NCBI GenBank assembly: GCA_022495005.1
Contig: JAGYXB010000443.1
Location: forward strand, 104,705-168,704
Direction: 5' to 3'
From: Rhyacophila brunnea
Lineage: Eukaryota; Arthropoda; Insecta; Trichoptera; Rhyacophilidae
Length of the DNA stretch: 64,000 nt
The notes under the pieces are model-generated. The model made no database searches and was not told the origin of the DNA. It saw only the letters and a program-made list of their open reading frames with translations. Every line of letters starts with the position of its first letter. Position 1 is the first letter of the stretch. Positions 31,258-41,525 of this stretch are shown here, piece after piece. Both the position numbers and the translations under genes were made by a program.

Positions 31258-33586
31258 TCTAATATATAAAAATTAATATTTGTGTGTTTGTTTGTTCGTA
31301 TTGAATGCGAAGCCATACCGTTCATCCGATTGCGATAAAACTTTGTAAACTTATTGCTTGCACTTGCGCGAAGAGTATAGGCTATACTAATATATAAAAA
31401 TGAATGTATGTCTGTCTGTATGTCTGTATGTCTGTATGTCTGTCCCGTATGCGTTCCTATACCATTCATCCGATTGCGATGAAATTTTGGTAAGTGGTTA
31501 TATGCACAACCCATAAAGGTTTCTGAATTAGAAAAATCATCATCTTCTTCTTCTTCTTCTTCTATTCTATATTTTTCTATTCGTATGGTTCCTATACCAT
31601 TCATCCGATTGCAATGAAATTTTGGTAAGTGGTTGTATGCACACCCATGAAAGTTTCTGAATTAGAAAAATCATCATTTTCTTCTTCTTCTTCATTCTAT
31701 CTTCTTTTATTCGTATGGTTCTTATACCATTCATCCGATTGCGATGAAACCTTCGTCAGTTGTTGTGTTAACACCCGCAAAGGTTTCTGAAATAGTACAA
31801 TCATCTTCTTCTTCATTCTATCTTCTTTTATTCGTATGGTCCCTATACCATTCATCCGATTCCAATGAAACCTTCGTCAGTTTTTGTGGTAACACCCGCA
31901 ATGGTTTTTGAATTAGTACAACCATCTTCTTCTTCTTCTATTCTATATTTTTTTATTCGTATGCGTTCCTATTCCATTCATCCGATTGCAATAAAATTGT
32001 CGTCAGTAATTGTGCCAACACCCGCGAAGGTTTCTGAATTAGTACAACCATCTTCTTCTTCTTCATTCTATCTTCTTTTATTCGTATGGACGTATGGTCC
32101 CTATACCATTCATCCGATTGCGATGAAACCTTCGTCAGTTGTTGTGGTAACACCCTCAATGGTTTTGAATAAGTACAACCATCTTCTTCTTCTTCTTCTA
32201 TTCTATATTTTTCTATTCGTATGGTTCCTATACCATTCATCCGATTGCAATGAAATTTTAGTAAGTGGTTTTATGCACACCCATGAAGGTTTTTGAATTA
32301 GAAAAATTATCATCTTCTTCTTCTTCTTCATTCTATCTTCTTTTATTCGTATGGTTCCTATACCATTCATCCGATTGCGATGAAACCTTCGTCAGTTGTT
32401 GTGTTAACACCCGCAAAGGTTTCTGAAATAGTACAACTATCTTCTTCTTCTTCTTCTTCTTCATTCTATCTTCTTTTATTCGTATGGTCCCTATACCGTT
32501 CATCCGATTGCAATGAAACCTTCGTTAGTTTTTGTGGTAACACCCGCAATGGTTTTTGAATTAGTACAACCATCTTCTTCTTCTTCTTCTTCTTCTATTC
32601 TATATTTTTCTATTCGTATGCGTTCTTATTCCATTCATCCGATTACAATAAAATTGTCGTCAGTAATTGTGCCAACACCCGCGAAGGTTTCTGAATTAGT
32701 ACAACCATCTTTTTCTTCTTCTTCTTCATTCTATCTTCTTTTATTTGTATGGTCCCTATACCATTCATCCGATTGCGATGAAACCTTCGTCAGTTGTTGT
32801 GGTAACACCCGCAATGGTTTTTGAATTAGTACAACTATCTTCTTCTTCTTCTTCTTCTATTCTATATTCTTCTATTCGTATGCGTTTCTATTCCATTCAT
32901 CCGATTGCAATAAAAATTCTGTCAGTAATTGTGCCAACACCCGCGAAGGTTTCTGAATTAGTACAACCATCTTCTCCTTCTATTCTATCTTCTTCTATTC
33001 ATATGTGTTACTATACCATTCATCCGATTGCAATGAAACTTTGGTGAGTTGTCGTGCGCACGCCTGCGAAGGTTTCTAAATTAGTACAACCATCATCTTC
33101 TTCTTCTATTCGAATGCGTACCTACACCATTCATCCGATTGCAATGAAACTTTGGTGAGTTGTCGTGCGCATGCCCACGAAGATTTCTGAATTAGAAAAT
33201 CATCTTCTACTTCTATTCGTATGCGTTCCTATACCATTCATCCGATTGCGATGAAACTTTTGTCAGTTGTTGTATGCACACCTGCGAAGGTTTCTAAATT
33301 AGTATTATATAAAATACAAAGTTTGTTGTTTGTTTGATTCATCCAATTTTGATTTTTTTTTACTACATATTAATAACATTAATAACGTTTTCATATTTTG
33401 GATTCGATTTTAATTTAGTGTTCTTATGTTTGACCTTTACTCCTATTAGAATTATTTTCATATTGCCATATTGTATTACACTGATATTTTAATATTTAAA
33501 AAATAATTACCTTTTATTATTTTTCAAATATCTAAGATAAATATAACCACGAAGCGACCCTGTGCGAAGCCGGGTACTTCAGCTAG
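31258..33586 (+). mobile_element. Non-autonomous Helitron with internal tandem array
   Basis: The 5' end is TCTAATATATAAAAATTAAT preceded by A (31257). The 3' end is GCGAAGCCGGGTACTTCAG then CTAG, followed by T (33587). Helitrons begin TC, end CTRR after a short GC hairpin (here ACCC...GGGT), and insert between A and T without duplication; all four features are present. No Rep/helicase gene is present. A second 5'-like start (TATACTAATATATAAAAATG at 31383) suggests a nested or duplicated end. Most of the interior is the tandem array listed next. Confidence 0.88.
31450..33290 (+). repeat. Higher-order tandem array, units of about 110-140 bp
   Basis: Fifteen or so units each contain CCATTCATCCGATTGCRATG, AACACCCGCRAAGGTTTCTG, then a (TTC)n run of variable length and TTTTATTCGTATGG. 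Unit subtypes recur in fixed order: units at about 31610, 31739, 31861, 31986 and 32118 correspond one-to-one to 32246, 32374, 32511, 32644 and 32774, giving a five-unit super-repeat of roughly 640-655 bp. The open frames of 95-143 codons here, on both strands, are translations of the repeat (S and P rich, or E and D rich) and are unlikely to be genes. Confidence 0.9.
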
Positions 33587-33599
33587 TAACTAATAAAAA

Positions 33600-34045
33600 A
33601 TACTGTTTGTTTCTACGAATAAAAAAGACAGGAAGGAAGATGTGTACAAATCACGGCAATCAGAAAGGCCGGCTAATATGGCCGACAATGCGTGATACAC
33701 AAACATAAAATACACAAAATTACAAACACATTCGAAGTTTGCCGCACACGTACAGACCACGTGATATTTGTTTACGCAAAATCGTCGCTTTTCAAAATGG
33801 CGAATTTGATTACCAGATTTTCTTGCGATGAATCAGTATGTTCCTTCTTGTCTTTTTTTATTCGTAGGTTTGTTTACTGTGTACACCGAGAAATTTCCAT
33901 TTATAAAATCGGAAACGATTTTTACAGAAGAGTTTTGGATTATAATGCAACCAAAACTGGAAAAAATTCTATCATGGGTGTTGACTTCCTGAATTAGTTA
34001 ACCCCAGGTCCATGCCACTACGTAAACCACAGTGGATATTAAGCC
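33600..34045. other. Stretch with one 101-codon frame, not recognised
   Basis: A plus-strand frame at 33692-33997 begins with an ATG and is slightly more balanced in composition than its flanks (for example RVLDYNATKTGKNSI). I know no relative and see no supporting signals; it may be chance. Confidence 0.25.
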
Positions 34046-34048
34046 ATT

Positions 34049-34190
34049 TCTACACTGGCAACAAGTTGCTGGCAACCTCATTAAATTTTACGATACTACC
34101 CATAATTGCTTAAGAAATTTTACGATAATCATCATAATTATCGTAAAATCTAACGAGGTTTCCAGCAACTTAACTTGTTGTCAGTGTGGA
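34049..34190. mobile_element. Inverted-repeat MITE, about 142 bp
   Basis: The arms are CTACACTGGCAACAAGTTGC with CAACCTCATTAAATTTTACG on the left and the complement (GTTTCCAGCAACTTAACTTG, TTGTCAGTGTGGA) on the right. The centre is ACTACCCATAATTGC. The arms are about 45 bp, so the RNA would form a long hairpin. Confidence 0.7.
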
Positions 34191-34199
34191 CCCGGCATT

Positions 34200-34785
34200 A
34201 GATGCACAAAACTTAAATAATATATATTATAAATAAAAATTAAAAATTATAAATTATTATGATTTATGTCTTCGACAGCCCTGATGAAATAAATGTGAAA
34301 TATGAGTCTGATCAGTCATAGAGCAAATTTATTGACACAAACAACTTTCACACGACCTTTTTATATTAACTAGTAGACCAGATATTATGGACCACATGTT
34401 AAAAAAAATGATATTTTCAATTCTCAAGGCCAATTCTGTAGAACGTCCTCTTAACACACATATATATTATATTTATATATTTAAAAAAATGTTACTTTTT
34501 CGTATATAATTATTCAATATTCTTCCTCATTTTTCATATGAAATTTATTTATATTTATGTTCTTCTTACTTTCTATCTTGTTAGGCTTAACTATATTATA
34601 ATTTAAATATGGTAAATTTGCTGGTTGCAATATATATTCTATTTAATTTGTATACATATTTGTAATCAATTTAAGTGTTTGTTTTCCTAAATAAATAAAT
34701 TAAAAAAAAATACCTTATTGTTTGCTTAAGTAACAGGGTGTTTACCTTCATGTCTTCTAATCAATTGCGATATAAACAATTACTA
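34200..34785. other. AT-rich stretch without recognised features
   Basis: Nothing placed. Confidence 0.4.
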
Positions 34786-34789
34786 ACTA

Positions 34790-34915
34790 TATTCGTTGTC
34801 AGCGTGTATTTGCCATTGGCGAGTGTGCATTTGTCTTAAGATACTGAAAGGCGAAACCAGGGTCGCAAAATACTCAAATGGGGTAGTACAAAACGGAAAT
34901 CAATTAAAATACCAG
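34790..34915 (+). repeat. Diverged Penelope-like terminal repeat fragment
   Basis: CGTTGTCAGCGTGTATTTGCC, TGGCGAGTGTGCA, TGAAAGGCGAAACCAGGGTCG and CAAATGGGGTAGTACA align with the arm sequence at 58290-58400. The hammerhead-like core (34834-34864) is partly conserved (AAGA, GAAAGGCGAAACC, GGGTC). Confidence 0.7.
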
Positions 34916-35401
34916 GTAATTATTAAAATGAGACATTTCTATAAATTTCAATAACCACCGCATGTCATATGGATCAAGAGTCGAGTATCTCTAAGTGGTC
35001 TATGACGGGCTCTAATTTATGATACGTAAATAAAATTTTGGTGACTATGTAATCAAATGTCAAAGAGTAGTCAAAATTCGGTTGATCACACGCATGAAAT
35101 GACGTTTATAATTATATATACCTAAGCCACCTTTAAACCAGTCTCTCATAAAACATGTCGCGCGTAGGTTTTTCTGATGCTACTCGAAAGTATAGGCAAA
35201 TCATTTAACAGTGGCACCAGTACGGAAAAAGCGATTTCAAATTGTAGTGGTATTATTGTTTGTTAGTATTCAAACTTTTATAACATTATTATTATTATAT
35301 TATAACAAACATTGCACAAAACTATTGCGAATCGTGCCAATGTAAAATGATTTACCTTTAAGGACGGCGTGCCGTGTGAAGGTTGAAAATGATGAATTTA
35401 G

Positions 35402-35580
35402 GGTATTTTACCACGTTTTTCTTAGCTCGTATTCTTGTTTGTCCAGTGGTTGTTTATCCAGTACAAATCTTGCAATCAATTTTTAACTAACTTCCCAACT
35501 AGCTAGATATTTGAAACTTTTAGAATATAATATCAGAACACGATGCCAATGCATTCTTTAAATACTTTTAGCCATCTTTG
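35402..35580 (-). mobile_element. MITE-A half, truncated
   Basis: TTTTACCACGTTTTTCTTAGC through TACTTTTAGCCATCTTT, then an abrupt join to the opposite-orientation piece at 35581. Confidence 0.8.
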
Positions 35581-35981
35581 GCAAATAAGGCAATTGTCAA
35601 CAAATCATTTTTTCGCTATTTTGCAACAAACAAACATAGAATACTGAAATGTCATTTTGATTTCCATAGTAATGCACGTATATATTAATAATTTAGTTGC
35701 TAGGACCATCCCCTTAGAAACCAATAATAGTGGATTGGATTACGGATTTCTTCCGAAATAACTTTTCATACAAAACAGTATTAACTGAAAATGAATTCAA
35801 TTATACGTCTTAAAGATGGCTAAAAGGATTAAAATAATGCATTGGCATCGTGTTCTGATATATTCTAAGAAATTCAAATGTCTAGCTAGTCGGAAAGTTA
35901 GTTAAAAATCGATTGCAAGATTTGTACTGGATAAACAACCACTGGACAAACAAAAATACGAGCTAAGAAAAACGTGGTAAA
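35581..35981 (+). mobile_element. MITE-A copy, 5'-truncated, joined head to head with 35402-35580
   Basis: Starts within the long-variant segment (ATCATTTTTTCGCTATTTTG) and continues through all later landmarks to AGAAAAACGTGGTAAAA. Together with the preceding half it makes an inverted structure with arms of about 175 bp. Confidence 0.8.
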
Positions 35982-36044
35982 ACAACCATATTTTTTTGGA
36001 ATTTGTCTGTTTTTACACTGATTTTAGGATTTTTTAAACATTTT

Positions 36045-36135
36045 TGCCGAATCCCGAATCTCGAGAATTCAAAATTTGATCATTTCGGGAAATCCCGAAT
36101 CTCGAGATTGAGATTTTCTCGGGAAATACCCAACT
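36045..36135. repeat. Local inverted AATCCCGAATCTCGAG repeats
   Basis: AATCCCGAATCTCGAGA occurs twice with a TCGGGAAAT spacer. It resembles the subterminal palindromes of the TCCCGGGAT hAT element but does not align with it. Confidence 0.4.
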
Positions 36136-36234
36136 CTAGGTGTAGGTAAGTGAGTGCTCGCCTACAACCGAGCGTTGTAGCTTACGCAGGTGTGGTCGGA
36201 AGATGTATTAAGGCTTAAATTAATATAAATAACC

Positions 36235-36360
36235 CGGGTTTTGCTCTTTTAGTATCATTATCAGGCAGGAAATAAATAGTGGAGACAAAACTTTTTCAGT
36301 CATACGTATTTGTTTTCATTGAACTAAAACTACAGTGTGCAGCTAGTGTTGGTTAGTTTT
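36235..36360. repeat. hAT-type element left-arm fragment
   Basis: CATACGTATTTGTTTTCATTG, AACTAAAACTACAGTGTGCAG and GTTGGTTAGTTTTT match the left arm of the element at 36476. Confidence 0.6.
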
Positions 36361-36475
36361 TATAATACTCTTATTCTCATTCTAAGTTCCAAGTTCAGTC
36401 GTGGCTTTATAGTATTTTTCTCAGTGGTGTAAAAGCCGTTTCACGACTCATTTCTGTTCAATGGTATGTTCCCAG

Positions 36476-37051
36476 CAGTGGCGAATGATAGAGGTAGGCT
36501 GTTAAGATCCGACATAAGTAGTGCACGCTGAACTTTTTTAATCATACGTATTTGTTTTTATTGATCTAAGACTACAATTTACAGATGATGTTGGTTAATT
36601 TTTAAAATTCAATTAAACCCTGTGAAAACCAAGCCATAATAGACAATAGATAAGAAATGTTCATTTATCTATAAAATATGCCGTTAAATCATATATTATT
36701 TTGGATATTTTATATAGATAGACTAATATTTTTTATTTATTATGGTTTGATTCAGGCAGGACCTAATGAATTTAAAAAAAACTATCCAACACCACGTGTA
36801 ATATGTATTCAATTCAACGAAAATAAATAAGTATGAATGAAAACGTGTGCACTATTTTATGGGATCGTCCACAGCTTACCAAACCTATTATAGTTTGGCT
36901 TAGGCAGGGTTTGATTGATTTTTAAAAACTAATCAACACAATCTATAAATTGTAATCTTAGTTCAATAAAAACAAATACGCATTACTGACAAAGTTTAGC
37001 GTGCATTATTTATGTCACATATTAACAGCCTACCTCCACCCTTCGCAACTG
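36476..37051. mobile_element. hAT-type non-autonomous element with perfect 8-bp duplication
   Basis: Ends CAGTGGCGAATGATAGAGG and (reversed) CCAGTTGCGAAGGGTGGAGG; arms of about 170 bp are inverted. GTTCCCAG is present at 36468-36475 and 37052-37059, counted so that the element ends one base earlier (37051). Sister of 3429-4257, which has its own different 8-bp duplication. No coding capacity. Confidence 0.87.
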
Positions 37052-37059
37052 GTTCCCAG

Positions 37060-37970
37060 TTGTCATCTATAGTGAAACCGACCTTCAAGAGTACTCTGTA
37101 AATCTACTTCTGTTATCTATTTATAGAGGACATAGTTACACATACTTATGTAATTAGGTTTAGGCCATTTTTGTTGCAGGCTTCCAATAGTGTATTAATT
37201 CTAAACTACATAATTTATGTTAATCAAAATGCAGCAATATTACAAATTCTCTCAAATAGAAACGTCTGATAATTTTATTTTCAAACGAAAGTCATCCCAT
37301 TATGTAAATATAAATATTACTATAATGTTCCAAAATAAGTCTTTTAACCAAAAAAAAAAAAAAAACAAATTAAAATTATCCACACCGATTTCTAATCCAG
37401 TTGATTTATAACAGTGTTACACAACATTTTTAACCGAACGTTTGTTTAAAAAGTCTTATTATACAGGTGCCTACTGCATATTACCGATTATCTTATAAAT
37501 TAGAAAGCTATACATCATCCCTAAGGCTCGGGCAGTGGGAGGGTACTTATAACAGACAGAGGGTAAAGAATACGTATTTTAAAAGCGGCCAACACTCACA
37601 TTGCTTTAAACTGCCGATTTATTGATTAGATACACGTCATTGACTTCTCAAAAATTTAATAATCTGAAATATTATTTATAATATTATTATGTAAATTGAG
37701 TGTTTTTACCATAAAATTATCAACAGGTGTATATAAAGCTAATGACACACGGAATATAAATAAATTAACTATCAAATCGGATGTTTTCACTTTTCAAACA
37801 CGTATAAATAAAGTCATAATATCGTATATTATAGAAATTCGTTAACCTTTACGTACCTGCTGCATTAGTCACAGGTTATTATGCAATATAAACAATATTA
37901 TGATAATAGGTCTACATGCCAGGGATTTTCAAAGTTTGTTGTTTTTGGTTGACGGAAGCCTTGGAGCTTT
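37060..37970. other. AT-rich stretch without recognised features
   Basis: A 64-codon frame at 37217-37411 is lysine/asparagine-rich low-complexity sequence and probably chance. Nothing else placed. Confidence 0.4.
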
Positions 37971-37976
37971 ATTAAA

Positions 37977-38385
37977 AATAATTAAAAGATAAAAATAACT
38001 TTTTATATACAACGTTTTTAAATTTTCTGTTGAATCATATAAACTTGACTTGACTAGCTTAAACGATCAAAAAAGTTTGTACTTGATAGAAATAATACTG
38101 AAATGTCATATTGATTTCCATAGTAACGCACGCATATATTAATAATTTAGTTGCTATGACCTAGTTGCTAGGTTGAAATAACTTTTCATACAAAACAGAA
38201 TTAACTGAAAATTAATTAAATTCTACTTAAAGATGGCTAAAATTATTAAAAAAATAAATTGGCATCGTGTTCTGATATATTCTAAAAGTTTATAATGTCT
38301 AGCTAGTCGGGAAGTTAGTTAAAAATCGTTTGCAAGATTTATACCGGACAAATAAGAATAAGAGCTAACAAAAACGTTGTAAAAA
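37977..38385 (+). mobile_element. MITE-A copy, internally shortened
   Basis: AATTAAAAGATAAAAATAAC to CAAAAACGTTGTAAAA; the GGACC/AGCAACC segment is partly deleted. The ends are of the AACGTTTTT variant. Confidence 0.8.
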
Positions 38386-38821
38386 ATTAAAGTAACCGGA
38401 AAAAACAGAACATTGACAAAACAGAACAGCAAGTCAAGTGGACAAATAAAATATTCACTTTTGTTATATCTATTTATTAATTAAATACTTATAACACTTA
38501 GGTTTATAAAATAAATATATATAAATATTTGATATAATATATAATCATTGCATGTTGGCGATTCGGCGTAACAACTTAAATGTATATGCTTGATTTTGAT
38601 AATCGTGCACAACTCCACAGAATTATTAAACTCATTATTTCGTTGCACTTAGTCACCCAAGCATTTTGAAAAATAATTATTAGATTGATAAAGATGACAT
38701 ATACCTAGCTTGCTAGCAGCACCGGGTTGAGTCTCGTTAAATTGAGGCTTTCCAGCGATTAAACATGCAGAAATTATATAATTTGATTTTTTACGTGTGA
38801 AAACCTGTGTTATTAAAAATC

Positions 38822-39003
38822 GGTACAGTTCGGTTATGAGGAATACAGCGGAAAACACATTTTGAAAATACCCGATTTACTGGGTTAGTTTAGGTTAGGT
38901 TAGGTTGGGTTAGGTTAACCTAACAAATAATCCAGTATATCGGCTATTTTATGGATATTTCAAAATGTGTTTGCCGCTGTATTCCTCATAACCGAACTGT
39001 ACC
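38822..39003. mobile_element. TTAGG-core foldback element, compact palindrome
   Basis: The arms (GGTACAGTTCGGTTATGAGG, AATACAGCGGAAAACACATT and complement) are about 48 bp and nearly perfect. The loop 38884-38926 reads GTTTAGGTTAGGTTAGGTTG, then GGTTAGGTTAACCTAAC, then the family phrase AAATAATCCAGTATATCGGC. This is the clearest telomere-type core in the window. Confidence 0.88.
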
Positions 39004-39009
39004 TAAAAA

Positions 39010-39495
39010 TCTATATAACATAATATAGAGATACGATAATTTCAATATTAAATGTCATATTTTTCCTGAAATGTAATAGTTCTGTTTATTGGTTTTCTGT
39101 TTTGTCACCGTTCTGTTTCTTCATGTTCTGTTTGTTCATGTTCTTTTATATCATGTTCTGTTTATTCATGGAACCTCAAAAAATAGTTCTGCGACAAATG
39201 ATATAATATCATTTATTTCGTCCATGTTCGAATTGCCATGAATGGTTCCATGGGGTAGATGTTTGTCGCGAGTATTTTCCATCATTAAGTTTGCTGCCCC
39301 TTACCGTCAAATATTATCTATACTACCTATATACATTGTATTGATTACATTGTGAATACGTTTAAAAAATACTTACGATTCTGCTTATTATATTAGCTTC
39401 ATAGAAACAAAATGAACAGTAAATACTACCTACATAGTAGGTGGTGACGATTATTACTGACCAAGAAATGTAAAAATTTTATTACTCCATCCATT
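39010..39495. other. Stretch with short TTCTGTTT repeats
   Basis: The phrase CATGTTCTGTTTGTTCATG or close variants repeats about four times at 39090-39175. No other feature was recognised. Confidence 0.4.
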
Positions 39496-39499
39496 GTTA

Positions 39500-39975
39500 C
39501 TTTCTTCTTCTTATTGTGCCATCCCCTAGCGGAGGTCGGCCACCATCAAGGCGATCATGTCTTTGTCGTCTGCTACCCGGAACAGTTCAGTGGAGCTGCA
39601 CTCGTACCAATCACGGAGGTTCTTAAGCCACGAAATGCGGCGCCGTCCTCTTCTACGCTTCCGATTGATCTTTTCTTGAATGACAAGTTGGGGAATGCTG
39701 TATTTTTGTCCTCTCCATAATGTGGCCGAGGTACTGTAGTTTCCTGATTTTAATACTACGTAGAACTTCTCGGTCCTTTCCCATTCGATTGAGAGCTTCA
39801 ACATTTGTCACCCGGTCAGTCCAAGGAATTTTGAGGATGCGTCTATACAGCCACATCTCGTAAGCTTCAAGTCTCCGTGACATCTCTTGGCTTAGCGTCC
39901 ATACTTCCATACCATAGAAAAGAATTGAGAGAAAATAACAACATACCATACGCAGTCTCAGATCTAGGTTAAGAT
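39500..39975 (-). pseudogene. RTE-like LINE 3' end, frameshifted
   Basis: Minus strand, first frame: DLRLRMVCCYFLSILFYGME, WTLSQEMSRRLEAYEMWLYR, RILKIPWTDRVTNVEAL, KLQYLGHIM. A frameshift at about 39705-39720 moves to a second frame: QKYSIPQLVIQ, GRRRISWLKNLRDWYECSS, TELFRVADDKDMIALMVADL. This is the standard C-terminal half of insect RTE-type LINE polyproteins (thumb and C-terminal region). After the ADLR stop come GGGGATGGCACAAT and an AAGAAGAAG tail at about 39503-39512, the typical 3' terminus. It is 5'-truncated: all palm-domain catalytic motifs are missing. Confidence 0.9.
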
Positions 39976-40027
39976 TGTTACTTTAAAATGTCCTATCTTA
40001 AGTATAACTATTGTTAGGTGTGTATGG

Positions 40028-40430
40028 AAAAAGAAGTGCTACTCAAGTCAGTTCAACCAGCTTCTGGGTGCATCGAACCGTCCGACCTAGTCGCCGTAAA
40101 GGCCAATTTTGTTCCATTAAAAAAAATTGCAGCATCATATTGCCAACCTGATTATCCCTTTACTTAGATTTTACGGCAGTTTTGCATTAGCTTTTGTTAC
40201 TTACTACAAATTTTAATTGTGTCTCTACGTACTCCTCTCTCCCATGGGTACTCTTAACGTAATGCCATGTAAATTCAGTCAAAGCCATTTGAGTTCTTCA
40301 GTATCTGGTAACTGCTCATAAGACAAAAAAGTGATGCTTCATATCCAAACGTAGGGTCTCGTGATACGCCCGATTAAGACTGGGTATGGTGTGGGGCGAG
40401 TTTGGTGGGGCTATTGACTTCAATGTTAGA
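40028..40430 (+). pseudogene. LINE tail (same family as 59368-60026)
   Basis: The frame reads EKEVLLKSVQPASG, AVKANFV, then KIAASYCQPDYPFT and a stop. This preserves the true C-terminus that is frameshifted in the copy at 59368. The 3'UTR phrases CTCCCATGGGTAC, CATGTAAATTCAGTCAAAGCC and ATACGCCCGATTAAGACTGG follow and end near GACTTCAATG. Severely 5'-truncated. Confidence 0.78.
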
Positions 40431-41525
40431 TACTTCAACGATTTGTTTGACGCTAACGTTTGATTTCTAATCAAGATTTTTTCAAAATACTTCATCGTAA
40501 AAGAGATAGTGTTAAATATTTATTTTTTTAGTACGTTACCAGAAATTTTATGCGAATTATCGCGGAGCCCCGGTTGGAAATCACTGCTACATGGGGTCAA
40601 AACACCTGATGCTTAAGTAAAAGCATGAACGAAACAATCGCATACCATACGTCTAATAAAAATATATAAATATTTTGAAAAATATAATCGTTCAAATATT
40701 CAACGGATAATTCATAAGATTTGAGAATGTAAAATTCTATTATAGTGAACATACATAATTTGAAAACATCGCTTGCACTCTAGGACAAATCCCGTCGGCT
40801 ATCATATTTTTTTCTAGTAGGTATAATATGCATAAATTATGTAAGTATGTTCAAATTATCAAAAATTTGCGTGGAATTGTTACATAAATAAATGCTGTGA
40901 CTATAACGTTATTTTAAAGTTTAAACCTACAACATTGTAAGAATATTAAACTAACTAGTTGGGTTACTTGTAATTTTTGTTTTTTTTCTTATATTAAGAG
41001 TCCATATTTCACACGCATTCGTGAGAACTGGTGGCACATATTGGTTGAACACCTTGCGCTTAAGACACAATGGAATACTACTTTTGAAGATACTATCCAG
41101 GCTCCCAAATTCACTATGCCAGTTGGTTCTTCGGGAGATCTTCTCAAATTAATATATCTTGGAAAAACATATTTTTTTATTAAAAAGTCAAAATATACTT
41201 ATCTTTGAACAGTCGCGTGATTGAACTTGTGAATCAGGGATTTATTACCCGACATAATAATAACATAGTAGACAGACCAAACGTCAGAAAGATAAAACCA
41301 CAGTTGGTAGATTTTAATTACAAAATTCGACCTTTCTTTTTGTTAACATGCAGTTATAAGCTTTTCAAACAACGCCTAGTTTAACCCTTACAATTTTGAA
41401 TATTTTTTGTAGCATCATCGGCGTATTTTTTTTTTAAATTGTATACGTGTAGAGTAGGCTGCGATAATCGTCACTGATAAGTGTCACTGCCTAATTCAAA
41501 TAAGTAAAATTATTAAGGTATAAGG
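40431..41525. other. Stretch with one foldback arm end
   Basis: At 40690-40765, AATTCATAAGATTTGAGAATG and ATACATAATTTGAAAAC match the outer arm of the tRNA-armed foldback family; the tRNA-like part is gone. The rest is unassigned. Confidence 0.5.

Noticed and set aside
31450..33290. CRISPR-like array
   Set aside because: The units are adjacent diverged repeats without unique spacers, inside a Helitron of a eukaryotic genome.
34140..34190. Rho-independent-type terminator or riboswitch
   Set aside because: The hairpin is part of a symmetrical inverted-repeat element, and bacterial-type regulation does not apply.
36045..36135. Another copy of the TCCCGGGAT hAT element
   Set aside because: Only the short AATCCCGA motif is shared; order and flanks do not align and there is no TAGGG end.
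39514..39720. 68-codon plus-strand frame
   Set aside because: It is the antisense shadow of the RTE LINE C-terminus on the minus strand.
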